Source: Enterobacter cancerogenus (GTDB lineage: Bacteria; Pseudomonadota; Gammaproteobacteria; Enterobacterales; Enterobacteriaceae). From it: a DNA stretch of 64,000 nucleotides. Location of the stretch: NCBI RefSeq assembly GCF_019047785.1, contig NZ_CP077290.1, positions 2,108,001 to 2,172,000 of the forward strand, read 5' to 3'. The notes beneath the pieces are model-generated. The model had not been told where the DNA came from. It saw only the letters and a list, made by a program, of their open reading frames with translations, and did no database searches. Made by a program: the position numbers and the translations under genes. This document shows positions 35,419 through 44,242 of the stretch, in pieces; within the stretch, counting starts at the first letter, position 1; each line of letters opens with the position of its first letter.

Positions 35419-35883
35419 ATGAATTATCATCAGTATTATCCCGTCGATATCGTCAACGGCCCCGGCACACGCTGCACGCTTTTTGTGGCAGGCTGCGTTC
35501 ACGAATGCCCTGGCTGCTACAACAAAAGCACCTGGCGTCTGAATTCCGGTCTGCCGTTCACCGATGAAATGGCGGATCGGATCATCGCCGATCTGAACGA
35601 CACACGCATTTCCCGTCAGGGTATTTCACTCTCTGGTGGCGATCCGCTCCATCCGCAGAACGTGCCGGAGATCCTGAAGCTGGTGAAACGTATTCGCCGC
35701 GAGTGCGCCGGAAAAGATATCTGGGTCTGGACCGGCTATAGGCTGGATGAGCTGGATGCTCAACAGAGGGAAGTGGTGGACCTGATCAACGTGCTGGTCG
35801 ACGGCAAGTTTGTGCAGGACCTGAAAGATCCGGCACTGATCTGGCGCGGCAGCAGCAATCAGGTTGTGCACCATTTGCGCTGA
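35419..35883 (+). CDS. nrdG: Anaerobic ribonucleotide reductase activating protein
   Basis: This small radical-SAM enzyme generates the glycyl radical on NrdD. The 154-residue protein has the cluster motif C-x3-C-x2-C (Cys26, Cys30, Cys33; CVHECPGC) and the SAM-binding GGDP (near 74). No strong ribosome site is seen ahead of ATG 35419, which sits just beyond a repeat element. Length matches E. coli NrdG. Confidence 0.97.
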   Translation: MNYHQYYPVDIVNGPGTRCTLFVAGCVHECPGCYNKSTWRLNSGLPFTDEMADRIIADLNDTRISRQGISLSGGDPLHPQNVPEILKLVKRIRRECAGKDIWVWTGYRLDELDAQQREVVDLINVLVDGKFVQDLKDPALIWRGSSNQVVHHLR

Positions 35884-35912
35884 GCGCAGGTGAATATCCT
35901 TTCACCGCTCAT

Positions 35913-37823
35913 TCAAAACCGGCTCAAGCTCTCCATCGCTACCGCCTTAAACGCGTCAAAACTCCCGCAACTGCAGAGTCGCGTCATGGCGCGCTCGCGC
36001 AGGAAGGTGACGAAAATGTCGTAGATCGCCATTGCCTCTTCATACTCGCGCTTGCTGATGGCGAGCAGGAAGATGACGTGCGCGGTTTCATCGCCCCACG
36101 GGATGCCCTGCGGGGCCAGCACCGTATAGACCACCGTTTTCTGCGCCAGCAGTCCCAGGGAGTGCGGCAGCGCGATACCGTCACCGAGCATGGTGCTGAC
36201 GATGGCTTCACGCTCAACAACCGAATCCAGAAATTCCGCACCAACGAATCCTTCGCTTTCAAGCTGGTCACACAGCTCCCGGAACAGCGTTTGCTGGTCA
36301 ATCGGCGTATCAAGAATGCGAAAATGGGCCGCGTCGAAGTATTTATCCAGCATCCACGGACGGGTGCGGTCCACCAGCACCAGCTTGCCGATTTGCTCCA
36401 GTTGGTAGTCCGTCGGGAACGGCGCGATCATCACCACCGGTTTGGACTTTTCACTCACGCGGGCGGTGGAGATCACGAAGTCTTCGCTGATAGCGTCAGC
36501 CAGCTCGTACTCGCGCAACGTCAGCGTGCGCGTGACCTCAATCTGCGGGTATTTGCGCTGCAGCACCGCCTCAATCATTCGTACCATCGCGTTACCGGCG
36601 TCGCACACCAGCAGCACGCGCGGCTGGCGCTGGTAGCCAATATTGTAGTGACGCTCCAGCCCGACGCCGATATGCAGCACCAGGAAGCCTATTTCGTTTT
36701 CGCTGATCACATACGGGGTGTATTTGCCCCAGCTCGACACCGCCGCCAGCGTCATATCCCAGGCCATCGGGTAGTGCTGCTTGATGTTATCCAGCAACGG
36801 GTTGGGGATCATTATCTGATAGCGCACGCGGGTGATCATGGTTTTGATGTGCGTGAGCAGGTCGGCATGCAGCTGCTCGTCGCTCAGCAGGTTGTAGTTA
36901 TAGTGGGTGTTGATATAGCGCAGGATATAGTTGACCAGGGCTTCGTCATCATCGGCGTTGATCGCGCTCGGCGCGATCTCCTGGATCTGCCGCGCCGCAA
37001 TGTGGACGCACAGCCAGTTCTCCTCGGAAGGGGAAAGCGGCTTGCCCGCGAGCTGCTGGATGGTCACCGCAATATCTTTTGCCGCCTCGCGCACGTTCTC
37101 CTCGACATCCTCCGCGTGGAACTCCGGCAGCGGATAACCTTCGCTGATGCGACGCACCGAGACCGCACAGTACAGGCGCAGGAACAGCTCGCCTTCATCG
37201 GTCAGGCGGATATGGTGGCGGGTCAGCGCGTCGTGCAGCACCGTGACCATCTGCTCCGGCACGCCGGCGTTGAGCGCCACGTCGGTGACCAGCGGGTTCA
37301 GGCTGTCCTGCTGCGCCAGCTCCCACAGCAGGTCGGTCAGGCACGCGCGCGTCGACATCTCGCTGCCAAACAGCTTCATGCCGTGGCGCGGACGGGTTTC
37401 CAGCGTCAGGTTATAGCGCTGGAAAAGCTCACGCACCTCCACCATGTCGCTTTGCAGCGTGGCGCGGCTGATAAACCACTCGTCGGCCAAATCTTCCAGC
37501 TTGATTGAAAACGCTGACGTCAGAAAACGCACCACCAGATAGTGCACGCGCTCCGGCCCGGTTCGCGGTATGCGCAGCGCGCGCGGGTGAGAGGCCTGCA
37601 GCTGCTGATAACGCGCGGCGTCGTCAATTTTCAGCTGATAGCCATTGCCACGGCTCAGAATAAACTGCGCCCCGTGGCTCGCCAGCAGCGCGTTCAGGGC
37701 GGTGATGTCAGCACGGACGGTTCGCGTGGAGACCGACAGCCGCTGCGCCAGCTCGTCCTGCGGCAGCGTCTCGTTTTGCAACAGATCGAAAAGTTGCGCT
37801 AAACGTTGGTTCGGAAATCGCAC
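35913..37823 (-). CDS. BglG-family PTS-controlled transcriptional regulator
   Basis: The 636-residue protein has two N-terminal helix-turn-helix domains (about 5-60 and 90-150), two PRD domains (about 185-290 and 300-400), an EIIB-like domain with Cys407 (LVCDAGNA) and a C-terminal EIIA type 2 domain with His554 (ALPHSLG). This is the MtlR/ManR-type activator layout, tuned by PTS phosphorylation. It is 20 bp downstream of the lactonase and at the far end of the DUF4310-DgaE/F operon, so it is the best candidate regulator for that locus. Its binding site may be the 20-bp palindrome at 44650. Confidence 0.88.
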   Translation of the reverse strand: MRFPNQRLAQLFDLLQNETLPQDELAQRLSVSTRTVRADITALNALLASHGAQFILSRGNGYQLKIDDAARYQQLQASHPRALRIPRTGPERVHYLVVRFLTSAFSIKLEDLADEWFISRATLQSDMVEVRELFQRYNLTLETRPRHGMKLFGSEMSTRACLTDLLWELAQQDSLNPLVTDVALNAGVPEQMVTVLHDALTRHHIRLTDEGELFLRLYCAVSVRRISEGYPLPEFHAEDVEENVREAAKDIAVTIQQLAGKPLSPSEENWLCVHIAARQIQEIAPSAINADDDEALVNYILRYINTHYNYNLLSDEQLHADLLTHIKTMITRVRYQIMIPNPLLDNIKQHYPMAWDMTLAAVSSWGKYTPYVISENEIGFLVLHIGVGLERHYNIGYQRQPRVLLVCDAGNAMVRMIEAVLQRKYPQIEVTRTLTLREYELADAISEDFVISTARVSEKSKPVVMIAPFPTDYQLEQIGKLVLVDRTRPWMLDKYFDAAHFRILDTPIDQQTLFRELCDQLESEGFVGAEFLDSVVEREAIVSTMLGDGIALPHSLGLLAQKTVVYTVLAPQGIPWGDETAHVIFLLAISKREYEEAMAIYDIFVTFLRERAMTRLCSCGSFDAFKAVAMESLSRF

Positions 37824-37842
37824 GTCGTTGTCCTCTTACTGC

Positions 37843-38979
37843 TTAGGGTGAAATGACCATCTGGGATGGGCTGCCGACCGGCGTATAGTCTGGCTCTGCG
37901 CTCAGCTTGCCGTCCTGCGCCACGCGAAAGCGGGTAATGTTGTCGCTGCACTGGTTCATTACGTAAAGCCAGCGCCCTTGTTTATCGAGCGTCAGGGTGC
38001 GCGGGTAATCGCCCCGCGTCCAGACGTCGTCCCGGTGCGTCAGCGTGCCGTCCGCTGTTACGGTAAAGTGCCCGATGCTGTTATGCAAACGATTAGCCAC
38101 ATACAGCTGCTTGCCGTCCGCGCTCAACGCCAGCCCGGCGGCAAAGCTGGTGCCTTTATACCCCGCGGGCAGGGCGGAGACCGTTTTGCCCTCTTTCAAT
38201 CGGCCTGCGTTGTCCAGCGTATAATGGGTCAGTGTCGAAGCTTCTTCGTTAATCAGCCACAGGGCATCGCCTTTTGGCGTAAAGACGAAGTGTCGTGGCC
38301 CGGCACCTTTTGAAGAGGCGCTGATGAACGGCGGATCGTTCGGGCTAAGTTTTCCGGATCGTTCGTCAAAGCGATACTGATAGATCCGATCCAGCCCCAG
38401 ATCGGTAGAAAACACGTACTTCCCGCTCGGATCGGCGGCGATCATGTGCGCATGTGGGCCGTTATGATCGCTCATCGCGAAGCTGCCTTCCGCTGCCGCC
38501 TCGGGTTTGGCCGCTCCCGGTTCCCCGCGATCCTGATGGGTATCCGTGGCCTCACCCAGGCTGCCGTCCGCCTTAACCGGTAAAACGGCGATTGACCCGC
38601 TCACGTAATTCGCCACCAGCAGATGCAGACCGTTTGGCGTCAGGGAGAGATAGACCGGCCCCGCGCCGCCGGAGGCCACCTGATTTAACTCGCTCAGATC
38701 GCCGTTGTCACCGATGCGCAGCGCCTGCACTACGCCCTGCTCCACCTCGCTTGCCAGATACAGCGTTTTACCGTCGTGTGAGACGGTCAGCTGCGCGGCG
38801 TTCGGCAGCTTGCTCACCAGCGTTTTGTTCGCGAGCGCACCGGTTTGCGGGTCGAGGGTAAAGCGGTACAGCCCTTCACCGTTTGGGTTGTAGGTTCCCA
38901 CCCAGGCGTACTGCGTCTGGGCGATGGCGGTGGTAGCGAGTAACGAGAGTGAAGCGACGAGCAGATTGCGGGTGTGCAT
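37843..38979 (-). CDS. Secreted lactonase-family seven-bladed beta-propeller
   Basis: The 378-residue protein has a signal peptide (about 1-20, LLATTAIAQ) and repeated beta-propeller blades of the 6-phosphogluconolactonase (YbhE/Pgl) family, with motifs such as YAWVGTYNP, GAGPVYLSL, NGPHAHM and GAGPRHFVF. Cytoplasmic Pgl has no signal peptide, so this paralogue probably opens sugar lactones or similar esters in the periplasm. It lies between a sugar-acid operon and its probable regulator. Substrate and catalytic residues are not established; some family members may have other activities. Confidence 0.82.
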   Translation of the reverse strand: MHTRNLLVASLSLLATTAIAQTQYAWVGTYNPNGEGLYRFTLDPQTGALANKTLVSKLPNAAQLTVSHDGKTLYLASEVEQGVVQALRIGDNGDLSELNQVASGGAGPVYLSLTPNGLHLLVANYVSGSIAVLPVKADGSLGEATDTHQDRGEPGAAKPEAAAEGSFAMSDHNGPHAHMIAADPSGKYVFSTDLGLDRIYQYRFDERSGKLSPNDPPFISASSKGAGPRHFVFTPKGDALWLINEEASTLTHYTLDNAGRLKEGKTVSALPAGYKGTSFAAGLALSADGKQLYVANRLHNSIGHFTVTADGTLTHRDDVWTRGDYPRTLTLDKQGRWLYVMNQCSDNITRFRVAQDGKLSAEPDYTPVGSPSQMVISP

Positions 38980-39009
38980 GGTGGCTCCTTTGGTTTTGTG
39001 CGGTTTGTG

Positions 39010-39091
39010 CCCCTCACCCTAACCCTCTCCCCAAAGGGGAGAGGGGACGATTACACCCTCTCCCCTTTGGGGAGAGGGCCGGGGTGAGGGG
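39010..39091. repeat. Paired CCCTC/GAGGG palindromic repeat after the aldolase gene
   Basis: CCCCTCACCCTAACCCTCTCC... and ...GGAGAGGGCCGGGGTGAGGG units face each other between the aldolase stop and the lactonase start. It may mark the end of the main operon. Confidence 0.8.
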
Positions 39092-39097
39092 TAAAGA

Positions 39098-39838
39098 CTA
39101 CTTAACCAGCTTCTTCGTCATCTCCAGCAGCGTGCGCACATCTTCCGGGCGCGTATCGCCGCTGGCTTTATCGATAATCGAACTGTAAATATGCGGTATG
39201 ATCTTGCTCACGCCCGCGTCCAGAGCAATCTGCAGGATCTCTTCAAAGTTTTCCAGATCGATACCACCGGTCGGCTCGAGCCAGAAGTCGTGACGGGCGC
39301 AGGCTTGCGCCACCGCGGTGTACTCATCGCGGCACTTCAGACCGCCCATCGGGAAGTATTTGATGGAGCTGCCGCCGAAATCTTTCAGCAGGGCAATGGC
39401 GGTTTCAACCGGGACGATACCATCCGGTGCCGCGCTGCTCAGCGGGCCGGTGGAGATCTTGACCATGCCGACGGTGCCGGTTGGCGAGACCAGGCCGTTC
39501 ACCACGGAATCGCTCTGCCCCAGCAGCGCACGGCTGGTGGCGACGCCGGTAAAGACCTGATTAACGTGCTGCGGCTGCACCTGACGGGAGATTTCGCTCA
39601 CCATTGCAGACTGGTTCGGATCGCCCGCGCCCAGCCCCACGGAAAGCGCGTTATCGATAAGCGCGGCGTACTCGCGCATGTCGGCGACCGCGCTGTCTAC
39701 GTCCGGATAATTTTTGGAGAGCACGCCCACCAGCACGTGGCCTTCCGCCGCCTCGTAGATGGCGCTGGCGTTGGCTTTGGAGCCTGCCAGCACGTTGAGG
39801 CACACGCGGTCACGGTAAAAATTGGGGGTCAGTTTCAT
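39098..39838 (-). CDS. DgaF-like KDGP aldolase family protein
   Basis: DgaF cleaves 2-keto-3-deoxygluconate-6-phosphate to pyruvate and glyceraldehyde-3-phosphate in Salmonella D-glucosaminate use. The 246-residue protein has the TIM-barrel features of that family, including SVGLGAGDPNQS, GMVKISTGPL (candidate Schiff-base Lys) and a late EPTGGIDLENF phosphate-binding motif. Its ATG overlaps the end of the PLP lyase gene by 4 bp, implying coupled translation. A pyruvate-yielding aldolase as last gene suggests the pathway ends in central metabolism. Confidence 0.88.
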   Translation of the reverse strand: MKLTPNFYRDRVCLNVLAGSKANASAIYEAAEGHVLVGVLSKNYPDVDSAVADMREYAALIDNALSVGLGAGDPNQSAMVSEISRQVQPQHVNQVFTGVATSRALLGQSDSVVNGLVSPTGTVGMVKISTGPLSSAAPDGIVPVETAIALLKDFGGSSIKYFPMGGLKCRDEYTAVAQACARHDFWLEPTGGIDLENFEEILQIALDAGVSKIIPHIYSSIIDKASGDTRPEDVRTLLEMTKKLVK

Positions 39839-40953
39839 GCGTTTTTCTCCTGTCCTAATACTTCGCTAATGCGGCGGTACACAATATTCAGCTGGTCAGC
39901 ATTCACGCTGCGCACGTCCGCCTCGATAATCCCTTCGTTGGCCTTGTAACCACGGAAGTAGATGGCGTATTCACCCTGCTTGAGCTTATTCACCAGGTCA
40001 CCGGTGCCAACGCCGGTGGTGGCTTCGTCAAATTTAATCTCGGTGCGGGCGATATCGCGACCGGCGCTGTCCCAGACCACGCGCGCCGTGACGCCGTTCA
40101 GGGTGTTAAGCGCATCGATAAACGGCGTCATCTTCGCCACCATCTCCGCCCCGCTCTCTTTGGTCGCTGTCAGGTAGTGTTCGATGGCGCAGGTCAGGCC
40201 GAGGATCCCCTCCTTGCCTACCTTCATGGCGCGGCCAATGCCCGCCGTCTGACGTTTCACCCACTCGACGTACTGGGTTTTGCCGATCACCAGGCCGCTG
40301 GTCGGGCCTTCAATGGCTTTCGCGCCGCTGTAGATCACCAGGTCCGCGCCGGAGCGGTAGTAAGCGTGCAGATCTTCTTCCGCTGCGGCATCAACGATCA
40401 GCGGCAGATCGTGCTTACGGGCGACAACCGCCGCCTGCTCGACGCTGAGCATGCTTTTTTGCACGCAGTGGTGTGATTTGATGTAGAGGATCGCTGCAGT
40501 GCGCGGGGTGATCGCCGCCGCCAGCTGATCGGCAGAGCATTCGTTCGCGTAGCCAGCTTCCACCAGCTTGCCGCCACCCAGCGCCACCATGGTGCCGACC
40601 GGCGCGCCAAAGTTGACGTTGTGCCCTTTCGGCAGGACGATTTCGTTGTTCTCAATCGGGGTAACGTGCAGGTTTTCCAGCAGCCAGTCGCTGTCTTTGA
40701 CCAGGACCGCCGCCACGGATTGCGCGATACCCGCCGAGGCGCAGGAAACCACCGTCGCGCCTTCCACGTCCAGCAGCTTCGCGATGTACTCCCCGGTTTT
40801 GTTGACCAGATCTTTCATCTCGAAGTAGTGGTTCATGCCGTCCATTGCCGCCTGCACCACTTCCGGGCGCGGCGTGGAGACACCCAGCGCCGTCATGCGG
40901 CCAGAGGTGTTGATAACCTGCTTTAAATTGTACTTCTCATAAATCGAAGGCAT
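39835..40953 (-). CDS. DgaE-like PLP-dependent ammonia-lyase
   Basis: DgaE removes ammonia from D-glucosaminate-6-phosphate to give KDGP. The 372-residue protein has the SelA/DgaE-type aminotransferase fold, with Lys212 in IYSGAKAIEGPTSG as the likely PLP Schiff base and VDAAAEEDL as the PLP-ring Asp region. It overlaps both neighbours: 17 bp with the end of the amidohydrolase and 4 bp with the aldolase. Together with the aldolase it argues that the imported compound is, or becomes, a phosphorylated 2-amino-2-deoxy sugar acid. Confidence 0.88.
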   Translation of the reverse strand: MPSIYEKYNLKQVINTSGRMTALGVSTPRPEVVQAAMDGMNHYFEMKDLVNKTGEYIAKLLDVEGATVVSCASAGIAQSVAAVLVKDSDWLLENLHVTPIENNEIVLPKGHNVNFGAPVGTMVALGGGKLVEAGYANECSADQLAAAITPRTAAILYIKSHHCVQKSMLSVEQAAVVARKHDLPLIVDAAAEEDLHAYYRSGADLVIYSGAKAIEGPTSGLVIGKTQYVEWVKRQTAGIGRAMKVGKEGILGLTCAIEHYLTATKESGAEMVAKMTPFIDALNTLNGVTARVVWDSAGRDIARTEIKFDEATTGVGTGDLVNKLKQGEYAIYFRGYKANEGIIEADVRSVNADQLNIVYRRISEVLGQEKNA

Positions 40954-42070
40954 GTTCCGTGCTCCCTTGTTCGGTCATGTAGCCCTTGCCCGCGCGGATG
41001 GCGGCAAGCGGCACCAGAATGTGTTCAGCCTGCAGGCTGTCGTTTTCAGCATCCACCAGCAGCGTTGGCTGGCGTTTGAGGGTGAAGAGCGTCAGATCGG
41101 CGTCGAGACCCGGCTCAATCCGCCCTTTGTGCGTCAGGCGCAGGCCGTCGGCGGCATTGGCGGTCACGCAGGCGATCACCTGCGGCAGCGACATGCCGAT
41201 GGCGAGGAATTTCGACATCACGCTCGCCAGTGAGCCTACCGGGCCGTTGATGCGGTTGCGGCAGTAGATATCCGAGCTGATGGTGTGCGGCAGAATGCCC
41301 ATCGCGATGGCGCGTTTCGCCACTTCAAAGCTAAAGCTCGCCGTGCCGTGGCCGACGTCGAGTCGCACGCCGCGCTTCAGGGCGGCGGTGATAGACGCGC
41401 GCAGCTCGCCGGAGGGCGTCAGAATGCGGTTCGGCTTGCCGTTGTAGCAGTGAGTAATGATGTCGCCGCTGCTCAGCAGTTCGGCAATTTCATCGAGGTT
41501 CGGCGGGTTGTTGCCGATGTGCACCATCAGCGGCAGATCGCCGTTCTCTTTCTGAATGGCTTTCGCGCGCACCAGTGGCGTAATGCCGTTTTCACCCACC
41601 ACGCTGCTGCTCATGCGCGCTTTCAGACCAACGATAAAATCAGGGTAGCGCGCTACCGCCTGCTTCACCGCCCCGGCGTCGATATTCGCCATATTGGCGA
41701 GTTCATTTTGGGCGATCAGCCCAACGCGGGAGATGTTCAGCAGGGCAAAGACCTCGGTTGAGGCCTTGCGGGTAATCTCGTAGAAATCGTCAACGTCGTC
41801 GGCCCCGGTACTGCCCGCGTCTACTACGGAGGTGACGCCGGTGGCAATGCCGACGCTGTCCGGCTCGTCGTGGTAAATCGGGGAGTTCGGGTAGCAGTGA
41901 ACGTGAGAATCGATCCAGCCGGCGCTGACAAACACATCGCCGTTCAGCTCGACCGTTTTACGTGCGGGAGCGTCAATTTCGCCCAGCGCCGCGATTTTCC
42001 CGTCCTGAATGGCGATATCGGTCAGGGTATCGTCGGTAAGGCGCGCACGGCGCAGGAGTAAATCAAACAT
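40937..42070 (-). CDS. Amidohydrolase/deacetylase family metallohydrolase
   Basis: The 377-residue protein is a binuclear metal TIM-barrel hydrolase. Visible ligands are DSHVHCYP (H-x-H), a Lys in VGLKARMSS that could be carboxylated, MVHIGN, ITHCYNG and the Asp/His region DVGHGTASF. The start MFDLLLRRARL is chosen with GGGATCTCC on the complementary side (GGAGATCCCC) as ribosome site; an open extension to 42097 is unlikely. Relatives paired with DgaE-like lyases (EF0837/Atu3266 group) remove acyl groups from esters or amides. Here it may deacylate the substrate before deamination. Confidence 0.85.
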   Translation of the reverse strand: MFDLLLRRARLTDDTLTDIAIQDGKIAALGEIDAPARKTVELNGDVFVSAGWIDSHVHCYPNSPIYHDEPDSVGIATGVTSVVDAGSTGADDVDDFYEITRKASTEVFALLNISRVGLIAQNELANMANIDAGAVKQAVARYPDFIVGLKARMSSSVVGENGITPLVRAKAIQKENGDLPLMVHIGNNPPNLDEIAELLSSGDIITHCYNGKPNRILTPSGELRASITAALKRGVRLDVGHGTASFSFEVAKRAIAMGILPHTISSDIYCRNRINGPVGSLASVMSKFLAIGMSLPQVIACVTANAADGLRLTHKGRIEPGLDADLTLFTLKRQPTLLVDAENDSLQAEHILVPLAAIRAGKGYMTEQGSTEHAFDL

Positions 42071-42112
42071 GGGGATCTCCTGATAAGGCGGGCGCATCAG
42101 CGCCCGCAGGTA

Positions 42113-42754
42113 TTAAAGGGCGACCGGGAACAGCCAGCCCAACAGCATCGCACCGAGGATGGCGCCGCCGGTAATCGGCTTCTGCCAGATGTAAAACAGC
42201 AGTGCGCCCAGCAGTGAACCCACGCCAATCGGAATGGAGGCGGTCATGGCGCTGAGGATGATCAAGGGTCCGAGGAAGCGGCCAGAGGCGTTTCCCGCAC
42301 CCATCATCACGTCAGCGCCGTAGGTGGAGTTGCTCTGGTTGATGGTGAACTTACGCGCCAGAATGATGACGTAGCCAATCGCCAGGCCAATCACCAGACC
42401 GGTTATCAGCGCGGCAATAAAGTTGGTCACCGGGAACATAATTCCCGCGCCCAGCAGCAGCGCCGGTACACCAAGGCCTACGCCGGTCTGGATCGCCCCG
42501 CCGATATCCAGAATACCGACCAGCGACCCTTCAATAATGCGCGCGAACAGGAAGCTGGCGCCAAACGCGGCGACCGCGCCGTACACGCCGGTGTCCATTC
42601 CCGCTTTCAGCATCGCCACGAAGGCCACTTCGTTAAACGCGCCGATGCCGTACAGGTAGTACATGTGTGTCCCGGCGAACACGCCGGAGGAGAGCAGGCC
42701 AACGAAGATCGGGAACGACCAGTCGGCATACCAAAAACCTTTATTCTGTTCCAT
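42113..42754 (-). CDS. DUF4310-family membrane protein
   Basis: The 213-residue protein is almost entirely hydrophobic, with about six membrane segments and Gly-rich loops (GGAIQTGVGLGVP, MMGAGNASGRFLG). It always seems to accompany DUF4311, DUF4312 and SFCGS proteins, and I infer it is one membrane subunit of a transporter. The pairing of two polytopic proteins with two small soluble ones recalls PTS EIIC/EIID/EIIA/EIIB sets, but no recognised PTS signature is present. It ends 43 bp before the amidohydrolase start. Confidence 0.78.
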   Translation of the reverse strand: MEQNKGFWYADWSFPIFVGLLSSGVFAGTHMYYLYGIGAFNEVAFVAMLKAGMDTGVYGAVAAFGASFLFARIIEGSLVGILDIGGAIQTGVGLGVPALLLGAGIMFPVTNFIAALITGLVIGLAIGYVIILARKFTINQSNSTYGADVMMGAGNASGRFLGPLIILSAMTASIPIGVGSLLGALLFYIWQKPITGGAILGAMLLGWLFPVAL

Positions 42755-42767
42755 ATCGAGGCTCCTG

Positions 42768-43544
42768 TTATTTACCGCTGAGCGAGTTGTGGATCATGTC
42801 GAGCCAGTTCGGCACGGTCAGATGGAAGGATTCGATCATCTTCATGTCGAAGCCGCGGAAGAAGCCGCTCAGTACGAACAGCAGAACGATAGCCGCCATC
42901 ATCACTTTGGTGACATGGTTCCAGCCGCTCTCTTCAACGCCTTTACCAATCAGGATACCCAGCACCAGACCCGGTACGGCGTTACCCATGATCAGCTGCG
43001 CCGCGCCGCCAAACACGGTAGCCCAGAAGCCGGATTTTTTACCCGCGTCAATGGCCGCCAGCCAGAAGATCACCGGCATCACGGTATTCACCAGCAGGTT
43101 GGCCGCAGGGACCAGCACCTTCACGGCGGTGACCTGAAGCGCGGCGGGAACGGAAGAGGCGGTAAGGTTAAGGAAGGTCACGACGAGCATGCCGATCACG
43201 CCGCAGGCAATCGCCATTTTGCGTGGGTCGTGCAGCGTTTCGCCGACGTTACGGTTTTTGATCATCAGCGCCGCGGCACCCCAGTTAGGGATGATGCGGT
43301 GGTCAACGTCCTGTGTGAAGGCACCTGCTGCCACCGAAGAGGCCCAGGCGTTAAAGAAGAAACCTAATCCAAAGGAGAAGTGAGAAGCCGGATCCCCTTC
43401 ACAGGAGTTCAGTTCCCCCAACGTACGAAACGCGCCCATACCCTGAGTGGTAGGCGCATGAAACATGCGTGCAGCCCCGGCGCCAACACCGACGCCAACC
43501 AGGCCGCCAATGATGAGCGATTTTATTAAAATAATTAAGAACAT
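42768..43544 (-). CDS. DUF4311-family membrane protein
   Basis: The 258-residue protein has an N-terminal membrane segment (about 1-25, glycine-rich VGVGVGAGAARMF), a polar loop containing CEGDPASHFSFG, and about five more membrane segments. It is 13 bp upstream of the DUF4310 gene. I infer it is the second membrane subunit of the same uncharacterised transporter. The C-terminus (FHLTVPNWLDMIHNSLSGK) is amphipathic and probably cytoplasmic. Confidence 0.78.
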   Translation of the reverse strand: MFLIILIKSLIIGGLVGVGVGAGAARMFHAPTTQGMGAFRTLGELNSCEGDPASHFSFGLGFFFNAWASSVAAGAFTQDVDHRIIPNWGAAALMIKNRNVGETLHDPRKMAIACGVIGMLVVTFLNLTASSVPAALQVTAVKVLVPAANLLVNTVMPVIFWLAAIDAGKKSGFWATVFGGAAQLIMGNAVPGLVLGILIGKGVEESGWNHVTKVMMAAIVLLFVLSGFFRGFDMKMIESFHLTVPNWLDMIHNSLSGK

Positions 43545-43566
43545 CAGTCTGCCCTTTTATCAATAA

Positions 43567-43866
43567 TCAGCGTTGCGTGACGAAATCCACCTGGTCAAGA
43601 TTGATGGCGGTCACGTTGACGGTCACATCCAGCTCCACGCTGTAGGTGCGTCTTTCCCGGCGCAGAAAGAAGAACAGAAAGGCTTCTTTACGCACCGCTT
43701 CTTGCGCCTGAACGACCTGCACATCCTGTGGCTCAATACGCAGTAAGATATGCGGTGAGGCTTTCATCACCGCGGCCTGAACCTGGTTGAGCGCATCGGC
43801 AAAGGCGCGCGCCTTAGCGTCGCCTTTGCCCTTCACTCTCACCGTTGTCGTGAACTGTTCTTTCAT
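43567..43866 (-). CDS. DUF4312-family small protein
   Basis: The 99-residue protein begins MKEQFTTTVRVKGKGD after trimming an open 5' extension that would overlap the previous gene. It is soluble, with two predicted beta-alpha units and a basic middle (FFFLRRERRTY). It starts 2 bp after the SFCGS gene stop, showing tight coupling. No catalytic residue can be named. It is probably the cytoplasmic partner of the DUF4310/4311 membrane pair. Confidence 0.75.
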   Translation of the reverse strand: MKEQFTTTVRVKGKGDAKARAFADALNQVQAAVMKASPHILLRIEPQDVQVVQAQEAVRKEAFLFFFLRRERRTYSVELDVTVNVTAINLDQVDFVTQR

Positions 43867-43868
43867 GC

Positions 43869-44231
43869 TTACGCGCCGTGCTTCTTCTGCCACGCCTGGA
43901 CCAGACGCTCGCCCAGCTCTTCTTTATCCATAAAGCCAAAGCCCAGCACGTTGCAGCCTTCGTTGATGGCGGTCACGCCCTCGTCCACGGAACGCATGCC
44001 GTATTTCGCTTTGTAGCCATATTTGGTTTGTGCGGTGATAGCCCCCGCGCCGCCGCTGCCGCAGAAGGAGATGCCGAAGGTCGCGTTTTCCGCCTTCATC
44101 ACGTCACCCAGCTTCATGTCCGCTGCCATGCCTGGCACAACAACCGCGCGGCCACCCGCTTTTTCCACACCCGCAGCCACTTTCTGTCCTTTGCCCAGGC
44201 GGTCGCCAATCACAACGGTAATTTGTTCCAT
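43869..44231 (-). CDS. Glycine-rich SFCGS-family small protein
   Basis: The 120-residue protein has a Rossmann-like opening (ITVVIGDRLGKGQKVAAGVEKAGG) and the name-giving motif GISFCGSGGAGAIT with Cys near 56. Size and glycine-rich CGSGGAG/CNTGAGA-type motif resemble DUF2620 (YhfU) proteins of the yhf cluster in E. coli. The Cys in a glycine-rich loop invites comparison with phosphorylated EIIB cysteines, but this is inference. It follows the PRD protein by 11 bp and overlaps nothing. Confidence 0.78.
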   Translation of the reverse strand: MEQITVVIGDRLGKGQKVAAGVEKAGGRAVVVPGMAADMKLGDVMKAENATFGISFCGSGGAGAITAQTKYGYKAKYGMRSVDEGVTAINEGCNVLGFGFMDKEELGERLVQAWQKKHGA

Positions 44232-44242
44232 GGTATTTCTCC

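Noticed and set aside
36078..37508. 476-codon open frame on the plus strand opposite the BglG-type regulator
   Set aside because: It lacks family resemblance and lies wholly inside a gene with clear PRD, EIIB and EIIA domains on the other strand.
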